DNA from: Albugo candida
Taxonomy: Eukaryota; Oomycota; Peronosporomycetes; Albuginales
Reading direction: 5' to 3'
Length of the DNA: 52,856 bases
NCBI GenBank assembly: GCA_040437565.1
Contig: JBDOQK010000089.1
Coordinates: 1-52,856 of the forward strand
A model generated the notes under the pieces. That model had not been told where the DNA came from. It did no database searches and saw nothing but the letters and a program-made list of their open reading frames with translations. The position numbers and the translations under genes were made by a program. The stretch's first letter is position 1. Each line of letters begins with the position of its first letter. Of the stretch, positions 36,398 to 47,665 are shown one piece after another.

Positions 36398-39300
36398 TGT
36401 GTTATGCGTATCTTTTAGAGACAACAGCTAACGTGTTTAACGTTACTGGCGATAAGAGATCTTAATAAAAAATGCACGCACTTCACATTCTTTCGAATAT
36501 TAAGTTACAGCAGATTTCGAGCAATAGTAGAAACGAATCTGGCGGTAAGAAGCACACAGGATATCAAAGTAAACAGTGTAGTTTATTACTTTAGAGGGAT
36601 TTGTAAAGAATAGCCTTTATAGTTGAAGCTGAGGCGGTGCCTCAAGTTCAAGACATGAGCACAACGAGAATATTTATGCCAAGCTGAATAAGATAGCATC
36701 CGAATCCGAAAAAAGAAGAAAAAAATTCGTAAGTTGGATCCATCTGGACCCTTCACAGGAGAGATAACGAAAGATCGAGTTTGACGGAGGACGGGGTACT
36801 GCGAGATGGTGGGTATTTCAGGAAAGGATAAAATTTACCATGCGCCACAACTTCCCAGACACCCGATATACAAAATAGAGACGGTATCCGCTTGCATAGA
36901 GATATGGAAAAAAGTATAAATCTTGAATTTGGAGATGGAATAATCTGCAATGGAAAATAGAATCAGATAGGATAAACTACTTCGGGAAGCATGAGAGCCG
37001 GATAACGTGCACTTAGCAAGTATTGTAGCAGATATGAGCAAGCTAGATCTGGATTTTTGCCTAGCCGATGCAAGCTCCAAATTTTCGATATGAGAAACCA
37101 GATATATCGGGTATCGGATCAGCACGTTCTGCAGGAGTATGTGGAACATGTGGATACGAAAAAAATTGTCCAGTGGATGGTGATTGCGTTGGAGCCACCA
37201 CTTTCATACTGAAAATCGTTTAAAAGCTTGGGAATGGACGTTCACAAGAGAATGGAGAAGAATCCCGTAGTCTTATGTAAACGGTGCCAAGAATTATTGA
37301 AAGTCTTCATGGAGTTGAAACCAGTATCAACATAAAACAGCATGGCACACAGGGAGAGTGAAGTGAAAGATATTGAGACGACCAAGTTTGTACTATGCTC
37401 GAATTATCCGAAAAGTAAAGATAGGAAGTCTTGGAGGGCTGGCTCAAAGAGTAAACATCGTTTCAAGTGCTTTAAGTGCGATATTACGGAGCACTCCGTT
37501 CAAAACTGTATGCCTTGTGCACCAGCAGTGACCGAAAGATTGATAAAACAAAGGAGATTTGAAGCGGAAAGAAAAATGAAAAAATCCGTTGAACGCAAAA
37601 GCAGTGGAGAGGTCATGACAACGTGCATGGGATCGCTAATATCGATAATCTATTGCATTCAAGATCGGATTTTGGATGATGTCCGTTGGCCTCGTAAAGG
37701 TGCTTTTGGCTGCGAAATCTTCAGATAAAAGATTGAAAAGTGCCATTGAAGATAGTCATCGTGGGGAAGACGCCACTATGGCTTAAACGAAGTGTCGTTT
37801 TTGTTTAAGTGGAGTTCACTACAAATGGAGGCCACCCGTATGGCAGAATCTGGAGGCCATGGTAATTGAAGAAGATGTATCACTCTCGTTACTCATGGTC
37901 AGAAATTTGATGGAAACTAGAGGGTACTCGGTAAAGGCGATTTTGCAAGAAGCAAGAGAAAAGAAAACAATCTGAGATCCGTCCGTTGACGAAAAGCTAC
38001 AAGTACAGACTCCCGTCAGTAAGTCTTTAAAGCTGAGAGAAAAGTCTGAATAAAGACCAAGATGATACTATGAACGAAGCAGAACATTGTCTTTCAGCCC
38101 GGAAGTGACGTACAGAAACTCTTCAAGAAACGGTTAATACCATATTGTAGGGAAAGGTGACTAAAGCTCAGAAAACAAGAGCCACAGTGGAGTCAGTTGA
38201 CCGTCTAAATAATCTTTTTATCAAACATGGGGTCGTATTTCGATTGGAATTTGCTGCAGAACCTCCTGTCAAAGTTCCACCATTGAAAGTCATTCTAAAG
38301 TAAAGAATGAAACCAGTCATTGCAAAGTCGAGGCATTATCCACCACTTGATGGAGAGTACATGGATAAAAATCTCGCGGACCTGATAAGAACGATTTGAT
38401 TTATCGTAATTCGGGTTCTCGATGGGGTAGTCTTCCGCGTATTATAGCGAAAGAAGGAAGCCGGATCTTACCGTATGACAGTAGACCTAAGGGAATAAAT
38501 GAATTGATGGATCCAATGGCATAGCCCATGCGGCACCTCGAATCAATTTTGGCAAATTTGGAGGGCGTGAGATGCTAGTTTTTTGCATTGTTTTCGATTC
38601 TACTGGCAGCAACCGTTACATACGAATAGCCGAAATTATTTTACTATGGTGACACCAGATGGCTTGTTAGGAAAACTGAGTTATTCTGGGATCGACCGAT
38701 GCGATTGGTTATGAACAACAAGCGGTAGAACAAGTCATGAAGTCTGTTTTGGTAGAAGGTGTGGAGTTTTATTTAATTGATGTCTTGGGATATGATGAGA
38801 CAGAGAGGACATTGCTTCATAAACTTGAGGTGGTCATACAAACATGCCGGGACTTTGGAGTTAAACTACATCCGGAGAAATGCAGTTTTGTCTGGTACAC
38901 CGTATGATGTGAAGCAAATATTTCAAAGCGGAGATAAGCCATTGCAGGATTCGTAAACAAGGCTTGTGGGAACTTGCACCTTCAGAACTAGAACTACAAC
39001 GGTTGTTTGTGCCGTAAACTGGATGCGAACAACATTCAAAATTATACGAAGCTTGTAAGAGATCCGCAGGACGTTCTATGCAGGAAGGAGAAAGAAATAG
39101 ATCTCATGACCGTGTTGCTACGGGAGCATGGATGGAGTTCGAAGCAGGATGAATTTTTACAAATGATTAAAGGATTTCCGACTGAATTAGTGCCCATGCC
39201 ACATCTAAAAGATGCATGTGACCTGTTTCTGTATACAAATGCATCTCAAAATCATTGGGGGCTATCAGTAGTAAAGTAGCATCAGGTGAATTATCAAAGC

Positions 39301-41405
39301 TCAGAGGAGAGCAAGATTATTTCCCCCCCCCCCTTTTTCAAAAGCAGGTCGTTCAAAGCATCTATGTTGGAATCGGCGAAGATTGAGAAAGAAGCGTTTT
39401 CGATAATGGAGATATGCATGCTGATGGAATACTTTTTGCTGCGAAAAAAAAAGTTCCACTTATCACCGACCATCGAAATCTGTCACTCATATTCGACCCA
39501 AGGAGTGGTGATAATGCGATTTTTCGATACAGAGCCGAGAAACGCCAACGATAGTCAATGGTTTTAGAGATGTGTCGCTATACTGTACAGCATGTGGCCG
39601 GATTCGAAATACATAGAGTGATTTGCTGTCACGGTGAAGTCACTTTACTTATCACAAACGACGCGTGTCAGTTGTCAATAATGTGTCACCTCTAGGACAA
39701 ACGGATTTTCAATGGCCTTCATTGAAGGAAATCAGAGAATATTTAATACAAGGCACTTGCGGGGCAAGCAGCCACAAACTACACCAAGGATGAGTTTAGA
39801 TTATCTATGAGGATCCACAGGGACGTATATGGATACCAGATCATGATGGGGATCTACAGCAAGGCTCTGTGCCATTGCCCATGCGGGTGCAGCAGATCAT
39901 CGTCGAAGTGAAAACATCTATGACATTCTGGCGGCACATATGGTATGGCAAAGCATGAAAAAACACGTGCACAAGTTCGTCAGCAATTTTCACACTGTTT
40001 GGTGGTTCAGGGTGAGCAATGTTCACGTCGGTAAGACGAAACACTACGGGCGGCAAAACCGTATGAAATTTTGCATTTCGACTACCCATCTATGCCAAAA
40101 GATTTGAATAGTTTGCGTTACGTCCGTGTGTTGAAGGATGGGATGAGCGGGTTCTAAGAATTCATCTCGAAAACCGTTGCCAGAATGGCAGTTACCGTCA
40201 ACGCTTTAATGAATTGGTTAAAGCGTTACGGTGTGATATCATTGCTGGTATCCGATTTAGGATCTCATCCCAAAAATGAAATGGTGGAGAGGTTACGCAA
40301 GATTCTCGATGCAATGCGCAGCATCATTTCATTACTGCCCATTGTACATGGGCAAACGAATCTGCGGAAGTACTAAACAGGGTAATTCTGAAGGCGATGC
40401 GGTCACTTTCACGCGAGAAACAAATACGATTGGACAATAGCCGCAGTTCTGCCACTGTGTCAGTCGAGCATGAACCACTACCTTCGAGTTGACTTGGTGG
40501 GGTTTCCGCACTGATGGATTTTACTGCGCTCTTTTCACGGGATCCTATCAGTATCATCCATCAGCCAGCTGGGCGGAAAGGGATGTCGTCGTTTACAGAT
40601 CATAAAACCAATGACAAAGAACAAAAACACATGCAAGAGCTTCAGCAAACATCCGCCGCTATACACCAACAAGTGCCGGATACGGCGAGGAAGAAGAAAG
40701 AAGCGGGACGAAGCCAAAACAGAACAAATTTGGTGCGCAACGTAAATTTGGAAATCTTGGCGACTTTGTCTCGTCTGGAAATGTCACTTGACGCGAAAAC
40801 AAGTTAAATCTCGATTAAGAGCCCTTAACGGGTGGTGGCTACGATCAATAGATAGACAAATGACATACAGGAACTTATCGCTTAGTTTGCCCTCTTCACG
40901 CGAGATATCAAGCGTTCAAGATTTTCAGGAAATAATATCTCTGGTTTACCCAAGATTTGCGGGATTACGCAACATATGCAAATGGTCGGCCTTTGGTTTA
41001 TCGCTTTTCAGACTGCAAAATGAACTTCGATACGAATCAATGAAAGGTTTTGGTCGAACGGCGGGGCTTGGGCAAAGCCTATAATAGCTGGGAGCCTGCG
41101 CGAATACCCTTGGAAGATGTGCCGCTAATATTGGCGCGTTGAGTACGTACCGAGGCTAAGGCGGAAGGCATGCGAATGTTCGTTCTCAATGAAACTTAAA
41201 GCAAGAGAAGAAAATGATGTGGGTTATGTGTATACTTGACAGACAAAAAGTAAGGTATCTAACGTAACTAGCGGTCAAAGATCTTAATACATGCACTTCA
41301 CATTTTTCTGAATACTAGGTCAAAGCGTATTCACGAGCAATAGTAGAAGGGAATCTGCTAGTAGGAAGTACAGAGAATATCAATATAAGCGATCATTGAA
41401 ATACG
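36398..41405 (+). mobile_element. Ty3/gypsy LTR retrotransposon, old and broken
   Basis: LTRs of about 190 bp at about 36398-36588 and 41218-41405 share TGTG-GTTATG at the start, agatcttaata, gcacttcacatt, gagcaatagtagaa and ggatatcaa-like blocks. A polypurine tract (agcaagagaagaaaatga) stands directly before the 3' LTR. Parts in order: gag with a CCHC zinc knuckle (CX2CX4HX4C) near 37465-37510; reverse transcriptase about 38460-38900; RNase H about 39210-39480; integrase about 39850-40500. Reverse transcriptase before integrase identifies gypsy. LTR ends and target duplication could not be fixed exactly. The LTRs are strongly diverged, so the copy is old, and the coding part has many breaks. 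Confidence 0.8.
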
Positions 41406-42399
41406 CGGAAAATGCATGTTTGTGTACCACCAGTGTCAAGTCTGATGTACAATTATCTTTTTCATAGCTTTGTTCTAGTACTTATAACAAGTATATCGGA
41501 TGCATCGTCGTGTTCTGCATTCATCTATCTAGTATTTGGGAAATCCATCCTAACCTTCGCTTTCCTATTTGGACGCGATCGAAGGAATGTAACGTAGGTA
41601 CAGTGCGACAAGTACATCAATATGGAGATGGTTCATGGTAAGGAAGTATTAAAGACAAATACGGCTTAGTCGAATAGTTTCTATCATATTTTGTGATCCA
41701 GATCGTCATGACATTTCCGTAATAAACGACAGTCATAATTAGGTCGGGAAACCATATTTGGATTCTCAGAATTCTGTACAAATCTAGCTTTTGCTCGAGG
41801 ATCGATTCAGTACCGATGGAGAATGTACAGGCTCACAAGTACGTGAAAGACATCGTAATTTTCGAATAGTTTGGTTTATTCAATGAAGAACATGAAAAGG
41901 TCAGAAAGAATGCTAAAAAATGAAAGTCGCTCACTGGTGATAAGAGAAGAGGAGAACTATAGGTATATTGCACACGAAATGGTCTAGTCTGGTTGGACGT
42001 TTACGCATTTCTTACTATATATATTTCAGCTGTAGTATTGTTCATACCGATAACACGAGCCTAAATTAAAAGAACATAGACCTATGAAATCTCGATCACT
42101 TTTGTGGAGGATTGAAAAATGTTAGCAAACTTTGTTGCATGGTCCCAATTCGGCCTCGAAAAGCAACACTGTTAGCTCATAAGTGCACCAGTTTTAGGTT
42201 CGTTCAATTAATGTAAAATATAGTATTTTTGGAGACTAGGCATCGAAAAGACTTGAGTTAAAAGACGCTTGCCTTCTCGAGCATCAATTAAAAAAAAAGT
42301 CAGAATGCAAGACGGTACCTCAAAGCATTTCTCTTACGGGCAGAAGACATGAGACGAACTTAAAAATGAAAGCTCAAGCCTTTCAAAAGCTAATAAAGC
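41406..42399. other. Intergenic DNA right of the gypsy element
   Basis: No gene was supported. A 61-codon frame at 41412-41597 has a hydrophobic N-terminal part but no paralog in the window. The stretch probably contains the downstream flank of the decayed copy at 42400-43460. Confidence 0.4.
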
Positions 42400-43460
42400 A
42401 ATATAATAGCCTAGAAACATGCCTATGAGTAATGAATTTGGTCTTAGAAAGCGGGGGCTCGCCATAATTCTTCTTGACTTCGTTTTCTTGTCTTCATCTT
42501 TTCATGTTTGCTGATTTTCAACCTCCCCTTGCAATTTACTACCCTGACCTTTAGCATTACTCGCAAAAGTGAATCTGCTGTACCTACATGTAATCGAACT
42601 TTTGCTTTCTAAGGAGATATACAAGGTTTTGCCTACACTCATAACAAGCTCGTAGAAAGCTATTCTTTTTCGAAACACCCATCATTCAGAAGCTCTGGGT
42701 GAGGGCAGATTTTATGGTAGAAAACTTTATATCACAAGGCTACACAACCATTACCATCTACAAGAAGATAATAGAGAGAGCACTAGCCTGACAAGATGTT
42801 TCGTTGAAGATGGCAAAATTGCATTCCTAATACTAAGCTCAAATAGCGATAGCTTGTAAAAATGCCGCTGTTGGTCAGGAGGATTGCTTTATCTCTTAAC
42901 TTCTATGTAGATTCAGATCCAAAGATAAAGCAGTGCGAAATGGTGGATGTATAGAAATTGTCAGCTTGTGTTGTAACCACATTAATTTTGTCGTGTGACG
43001 TAGACTCGATGTATAGCGAACGCTTTGTTACTTCGCAAGAAATGTTATTGCTAGGATCTAGCAAATCTTGCCTCGTATTTTTTCACCTGTTTCAATACAT
43101 CGTCAAGCTTCCTGCTAATATAGTTCAGAAGATATGGAGTTTCCTGTTAGGAAAGCAGTGAACGCATGTCCACATTCTTCTCTGCATATTGCTTTAAATT
43201 GGATCTCTCAGGTATACTCGTATACAGATATTTCTGCTTGATTCCACCCGTCTGCTCTTTTGCGTTTCAACTTGCACCCAAGCTTTTTAATTTCAAGACT
43301 ATTCGTGTTGATCCAAAACGACCAATGCAGTAGTCGTAGTAGTATTTGTAGGTTTTGTTGGTCTTTTCGTCGTTTACATCCATCCAAAAAGAAGGCGTTT
43401 TGGACGATTCTGCGATTGTGACTACGTTTCACTTGAATGTTGCATTGGAGCAACCGTTCA
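42400..43460 (-). pseudogene. CCG-type secreted protein, very decayed copy 7 (C-terminal half)
   Basis: This copy is recognised by DNA and peptide landmarks on the - strand. gacaagatgtttcgttgaag (42791-42810) matches gaccagatgttttgttgaag in copy 3 (about 13735). TISHCFIFGS (about 42920) matches TIISQCISFGS of the intact protein. A charged tail (KHEKMKTRKRSQEELW, about 42480) resembles the tails of copies 2 and 3. The signal-peptide half was not found. Broken by many lesions; probably the oldest copy in the window. Confidence 0.5.
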
Positions 43461-44566
43461 CCTGTTAAGGAGGGAAAATAGGTTTATATGCTACAGGTGA
43501 TACGGTGGATAGAGTTGGCACATGTAACAATGGAGGTACACATTATTTCAGAGACGAAAGTGTTAGCCTTGTTATGTATGTGCTACATTAATAGCTGTGA
43601 TTGTAGAAAGACGGCATTAGGCACTTGTTGCAATACAGGTAGAAGTAAAGTGAAATATGTTTAGTGTTCATCCTGTTTTGTCCCCACTACGGCATGCATG
43701 TTGGATCGGCACTCCAAATTGAACATTTCAAGCTGCATATGGCTTTAGCCTGGTTCCTCCATCATCTTTCGATGGTCCTACTTGGCGACAGTCTGCCCCG
43801 TCCCATGTAAGTGAGGTCAGACTTTACCTGTTTTTGATCTTGAATTGAAGATCCAACCTCAAGACCAATGACAGGAAAAATCATGAACGGCCTTCAACTT
43901 AAAACGACATTATTCGCTTTTTTGCCTGCGGAACAACCCATCCAGCCCTTGCTGATTCGTTTTGGTACTGGCTCAAATCTCGCACGTCCGTCTTCCCAAG
44001 CAATTTCTATTGTTTATTTTACTCCATTCACTTATGCTCAATCCGCATTCGTTTTTTTCACATGATTTTCACCACACATACTCAATGCATTTTATTATTT
44101 CCGTTTTGTCTGCTGTTTTTCTTTCACGTGGAAATTAAGAAGAGCAGTAATCACCTCTTCTTTTGACGGACATTTTACAGAACGCTACTTCTTTCCACGG
44201 AAATAAATTTTGTCCTAACTACAGATTGAATTAATTCCTCATTTTCAAATTGTTGGTCATGGTGCATCAGAATTNNNNNNNNNNNNNNNNNNNNNNNNNN
44301 NNNNNNNNNNNNNNNNNNNNNNNNNNNNNNNNNNNNNNNNNNNNNNNNNNNNNNNNNNNNNNNNNNNNNNNNNNGCATTCGTTTTTTTCACATGATTTTC
44401 ACCACACATACTCAATGCATTTTATTATTTCCGTTTTGTCTGCTGTTTTTCTTTCACGTGGAAATTAAGAAGAGCAGTAATCACCTCTTCTTTTGACGGA
44501 CATTTTACAGAACGCTACTTCTTTCCACGGAAATAAATTTTGTCCTAACTACAGATTGAATTAATT
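43461..44566. other. Intergenic DNA upstream of copy 6, with assembly gap 4
   Basis: No gene was seen. Gap 4 is 100 N at 44275-44374 with 230-bp exact flanks (44045-44274 and 44375-44604); the second flank contains the true start of copy 6. A stretch near 43820 (cagactttacctg) resembles 52760-52775 in reverse complement and may be a retroelement scrap. Confidence 0.5.
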
Positions 44567-44604
44567 CCTCATTTTCAAATTGTTGGTCATGGTGCATCAG
44601 AATT
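44045..44604 (+). other. Assembly gap 4: 230-bp exact flanks around 100 N
   Basis: 44045-44274 equals 44375-44604. The ATG of copy 6 is therefore seen twice (about 44259 and 44589); only the second continues into the gene. Confidence 0.9.
44567..44582 (+). promoter_or_regulatory. Oomycete-like initiator of CCG copy 6
   Basis: cctcattttcaaattg, 6 bases before the ATG at 44589, corresponds base for base to tctcatttacaaattg of the intact gene at 2915-2930. Confidence 0.5.
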
Positions 44605-46368
44605 GGCTCCTCTTTTTGTTTGCGTCGCTACTAAACTCAATTACTGGTGCGAACGACGGATTAATAATCACCGCTACATTGACACAAAATAGTGATCTAG
44701 ACAAGTGTCATTCCTGTCTGACAGATATTGCAGGTGTGGATCGACTTTCAGTTGCTTCTGATCCCACGCACGACCCGAATCACTAATGGACAACAGTACA
44801 GGTCCACGCGTCTGGTCATGCTTATTCTTTTATAGGAGCTAAACGTGATTGTCGAAGTGACCTTATATGCGGCTTCATCACAATGGAAGCTCTTGAGCCG
44901 GCGACCATCGCGCAAAATACATATATGCCTGCCAAGATGGTAGGTTCACCACAAACGGTGTGCGTTCTCACAGATGTGCAAACAAGTTTTGACTGTGGCG
45001 TCTATCTCAAAATGACAAGCGGCTCTTCAAGCATACAATAATTCCAACTGATAACCACGTCCACACAGGAGCTCTATTTGCATGTGCTATACACACAGCT
45101 ATTGGATAATTTCACTCCATGCAAAGACTCCGGCGTTTGTACCGGATCCGATATTGAAATGTCTGATGGTGCTTACAATTTTCTTATCAGAAACTTATCC
45201 ATCTCTGATTTCAACGAACCTGCGAACAATGCTGTACTCAGAATGGATGATGTTCGATCAAGGAATGCATTGTATCACAGTATCAAACCGATATATGAGA
45301 GTTTTGAATGGAGTTCAAAATGCTATCAAGTTTCCGCGAAAATCGAGCAAAAGACAGATTGCCTTAATTGCATAGCGCGAGAATCATCTGGTATTGCTGT
45401 AGTGTTCAATGTGGGCACCTTCAAGAACGAGTCAGGAAAACGTGTCAACAACTTATTTCTCTTGTATATGAAAAAGGTGATGATTTTTCCACATACTGCG
45501 CAGTGTTATGTGAATCGATATGCCTCAGAGAGAAAAAACGATTTTGTAAAAGCATATTATGAGGCCATTGTCTTTTCAACCTCTCTCGGCAAATCGTACC
45601 ACAATATGCCAATGCGGTATTTTAAACCTGGAGAAATGGTTCCGGACAATTTTCCTCTACCTCAAACTTCGAAATAATTGTGGGTAGAACACGAGCGAGA
45701 CTATAGTCAGTTCTGCCAGTCTTTCATGAAGTCAATATATAAAGCAAACCGGCGAACACTGTCACCGATTGACTTTATAGCTTTATTGACAACAGAATGG
45801 AACATGCCTAACGTTCGCAACGCATTTCATCGGATCTCATCCGGAACAAAGGTTGTTCAAAAAGCTGACGATAATTCCTGACCAATTCTGTCGCTCTTTC
45901 GAAACAGCACCTCATCATCCAAGAGCTACGACCAAGTCACATACATTTGCAGCGAACAACTTCCCTTTTGTTCGGATTATGAGGCCAAAAAATCCAATTT
46001 TGAAATGCTTCACTTGTCTCACGTCTATATTGGATATTTTGATTACAAATTCAAACGTCTTCTGGATGTTGGGTGCTCCAAGAAAAGCTGCTTGTTTTTT
46101 GGAGTGTGGAGGTTTAGGAGCGGGTACATCACAACAGTTGGATCTCTCTTCAACTCGACCGATGTCTTCGGATTCAATCAGAGCACGGTTCAATTTGATG
46201 AAGGTTGAGGACAGTCACTCATCTGCTGGCAATTATGGAAATTATGGTACCGAGAGTCAAAATAGGGATAAGGATCAAGCGGCATAGAATGAAGGAGCCG
46301 AGCCGGATGTAAGTGCAAACAATTTTCTTTTTATGAATACGCTTAGGGACGCGAATATGCTCAAATAG
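44589..46368 (+). pseudogene. CCG-type secreted protein, copy 6, broken
   Basis: This is the closest relative of the intact gene in the window. It has the same start (MVHQNWLLFLFASLLN signal peptide), the same CxxC blocks (CHSCLTDIAG, CLNCIARESSG, CFTCLTSILD), the same length and the same C-terminal motif (NANMLK-like) ending at 46368. About five lesions break it; the reading frame is otherwise well kept, so the loss is recent compared with copies 2-5 and 7. One cysteine of the second CxxC block has become tyrosine. It is followed by the same downstream block as the intact gene, so the two form a duplicated pair more than 40 kb apart. Confidence 0.9.
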
Positions 46369-46728
46369 GCGTCAACCTATTGGAGACTCATCTATAAGAT
46401 CGATGCCCATTAGGTCATTTGTAGTATTATACCGGAAATAAGCATAAATTGGAAAAATCCTCTGACCATCTCGCAGCATCTAGTCCTTGAATAATATTAG
46501 GGGAGTATTTGAATGAACTAATGCATCGACAACTTTGGCTTTTGGCTTGTGCCATGTTGCTTGAGCTCTTAGGAGGATGAGACAGCGGCATCTTACAAGA
46601 ATCGAGGAGATTCCGATGTTTGATGTCTTGCATTCAATTTGATGAAAGCCATTTTTACTTCTCGCAGAAATGAATGGTCTGTATCAAAACAGACATTCGC
46701 ACGACCTCTTGTACTATCGAAAGTCAAA

Positions 46729-47665
46729 GGATGCGACTATTGCCACAGACAAAACATCTCTAATTGGCTGATTCATTTAAAGTAATAGAAATTGATCGAT
46801 ATATTAATGCGTCGACGGAAGATAGATACATAATAATACCTTACACGTTTCCACGTTTTCGCACTTCCTTTCTTCCCCATCTGCTGTTGAGATTAGATGT
46901 ATATCAAAATAATTAAGACCTGAATGTTTCTTTCTTTGTTATCCTAGTTACCTTCCGTGTCCGTTAAATCAACAGTTGCGGCTGACCACATCAAAAGTCG
47001 CAAATTTTCACCTCAGTAGTTGCGCTTCTACAACACTCCTTTCCGGTGAGTATCACAAGCTCGCGGAGCTTGCAGATTCGTGGCGCTGGGAGGGTCTTGG
47101 TCAGAATGTCCGCACGCATTTTCTTGGACTCAGAGTACTGCACCTTCATCATCTTCTTTTTCTGCAGATCTTTGACAAACTTGTATCGCAAATCGATGTG
47201 ATTCGCTCGACTGGACGTGTCCTCGCCAATAAATCGCTTGGCAACCTGCATTGTGGCCTTTCCAGACCATCAGCAGGGCTACGACACTCGACGAACTGCG
47301 CTCCCTAAAGAAAGGCCGCGCCAACAAAATGGATCGACGCGATGCAATTAATCTGGGTTTGAATATGTGGAACCCAAGGAAAATTCCAAGAGGGGTTTAT
47401 GCAGATCTTGTAATGTAGCAGGGCACCGCTCGGACTCTAAGAAGTGCAAGAAAAACATCAGATAAGAAATTCCATAATGTATCTTAGGTAGACGCAGTGA
47501 TCATGTTTAGTCTGCGGCAATTGTGAAAACGTGTGTTGGAATAGTGAAAACAATCGATGAATCACACAAATCAGCCAATCACATTCATGTTAAAACATTA
47601 GCCAATCAGTGATGTTTAGTCTGCGGCATTGGTCAAAACGTCTGTGGCAACAGTCACACCTAGAA
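46729..47665. mobile_element. TIR element (non-autonomous DNA transposon) with a copia piece inside
   Basis: The left end ggatgcgactattgccacagac and the reverse complement of the right end (ggtgtgactgttgccacagac) match, and the similarity continues inward (aacatctctaattggctgatt against aacatcactgattggctaat), giving imperfect terminal inverted repeats of about 45-65 bp. tcaaa stands on both sides (46724-46728 and 47666-47670), and the paralogous block 1 has a single ttcaaa at 5064-5069 with no insert: an empty site. The true duplication may be 8-9 bp (aaagtcaaa against agaatcaaa), which would fit hAT or Mutator. Inside lie a copia fragment (46985-47330, -) and a knuckle-like CX2CX4HX6C peptide (about 47395-47465, +). 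No transposase was recognised. Confidence 0.6.
46960..47330 (-). mobile_element. Ty1/copia fragment, C-terminal RNase H end
   Basis: The - strand peptide carries the signature end of copia polyproteins: an HIDLRYKFVKD block followed by ADILTKTLP. Left of it, TGTTGATTTAACGG (- strand, about 46975) could be the start of an LTR. Only this end is present, nested in the TIR element. It is too short to judge age; broken and partial. Confidence 0.7.

Noticed and set aside
41412-41597. 61-codon frame with a hydrophobic stretch right of the gypsy element, considered as the remainder of the interrupted frame at 36249
   Set aside because: No similarity to the sequence downstream of the paralogous frame at 21802, and it has its own signal-like start.
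44045-44604. Apparent tandem promoters and start codons before copy 6
   Set aside because: The first set is the left flank of an assembly gap, identical to the second.
46976-47308. 110-codon + strand frame
   Set aside because: The opposite strand carries the clear copia RNase H end; this is its shadow.
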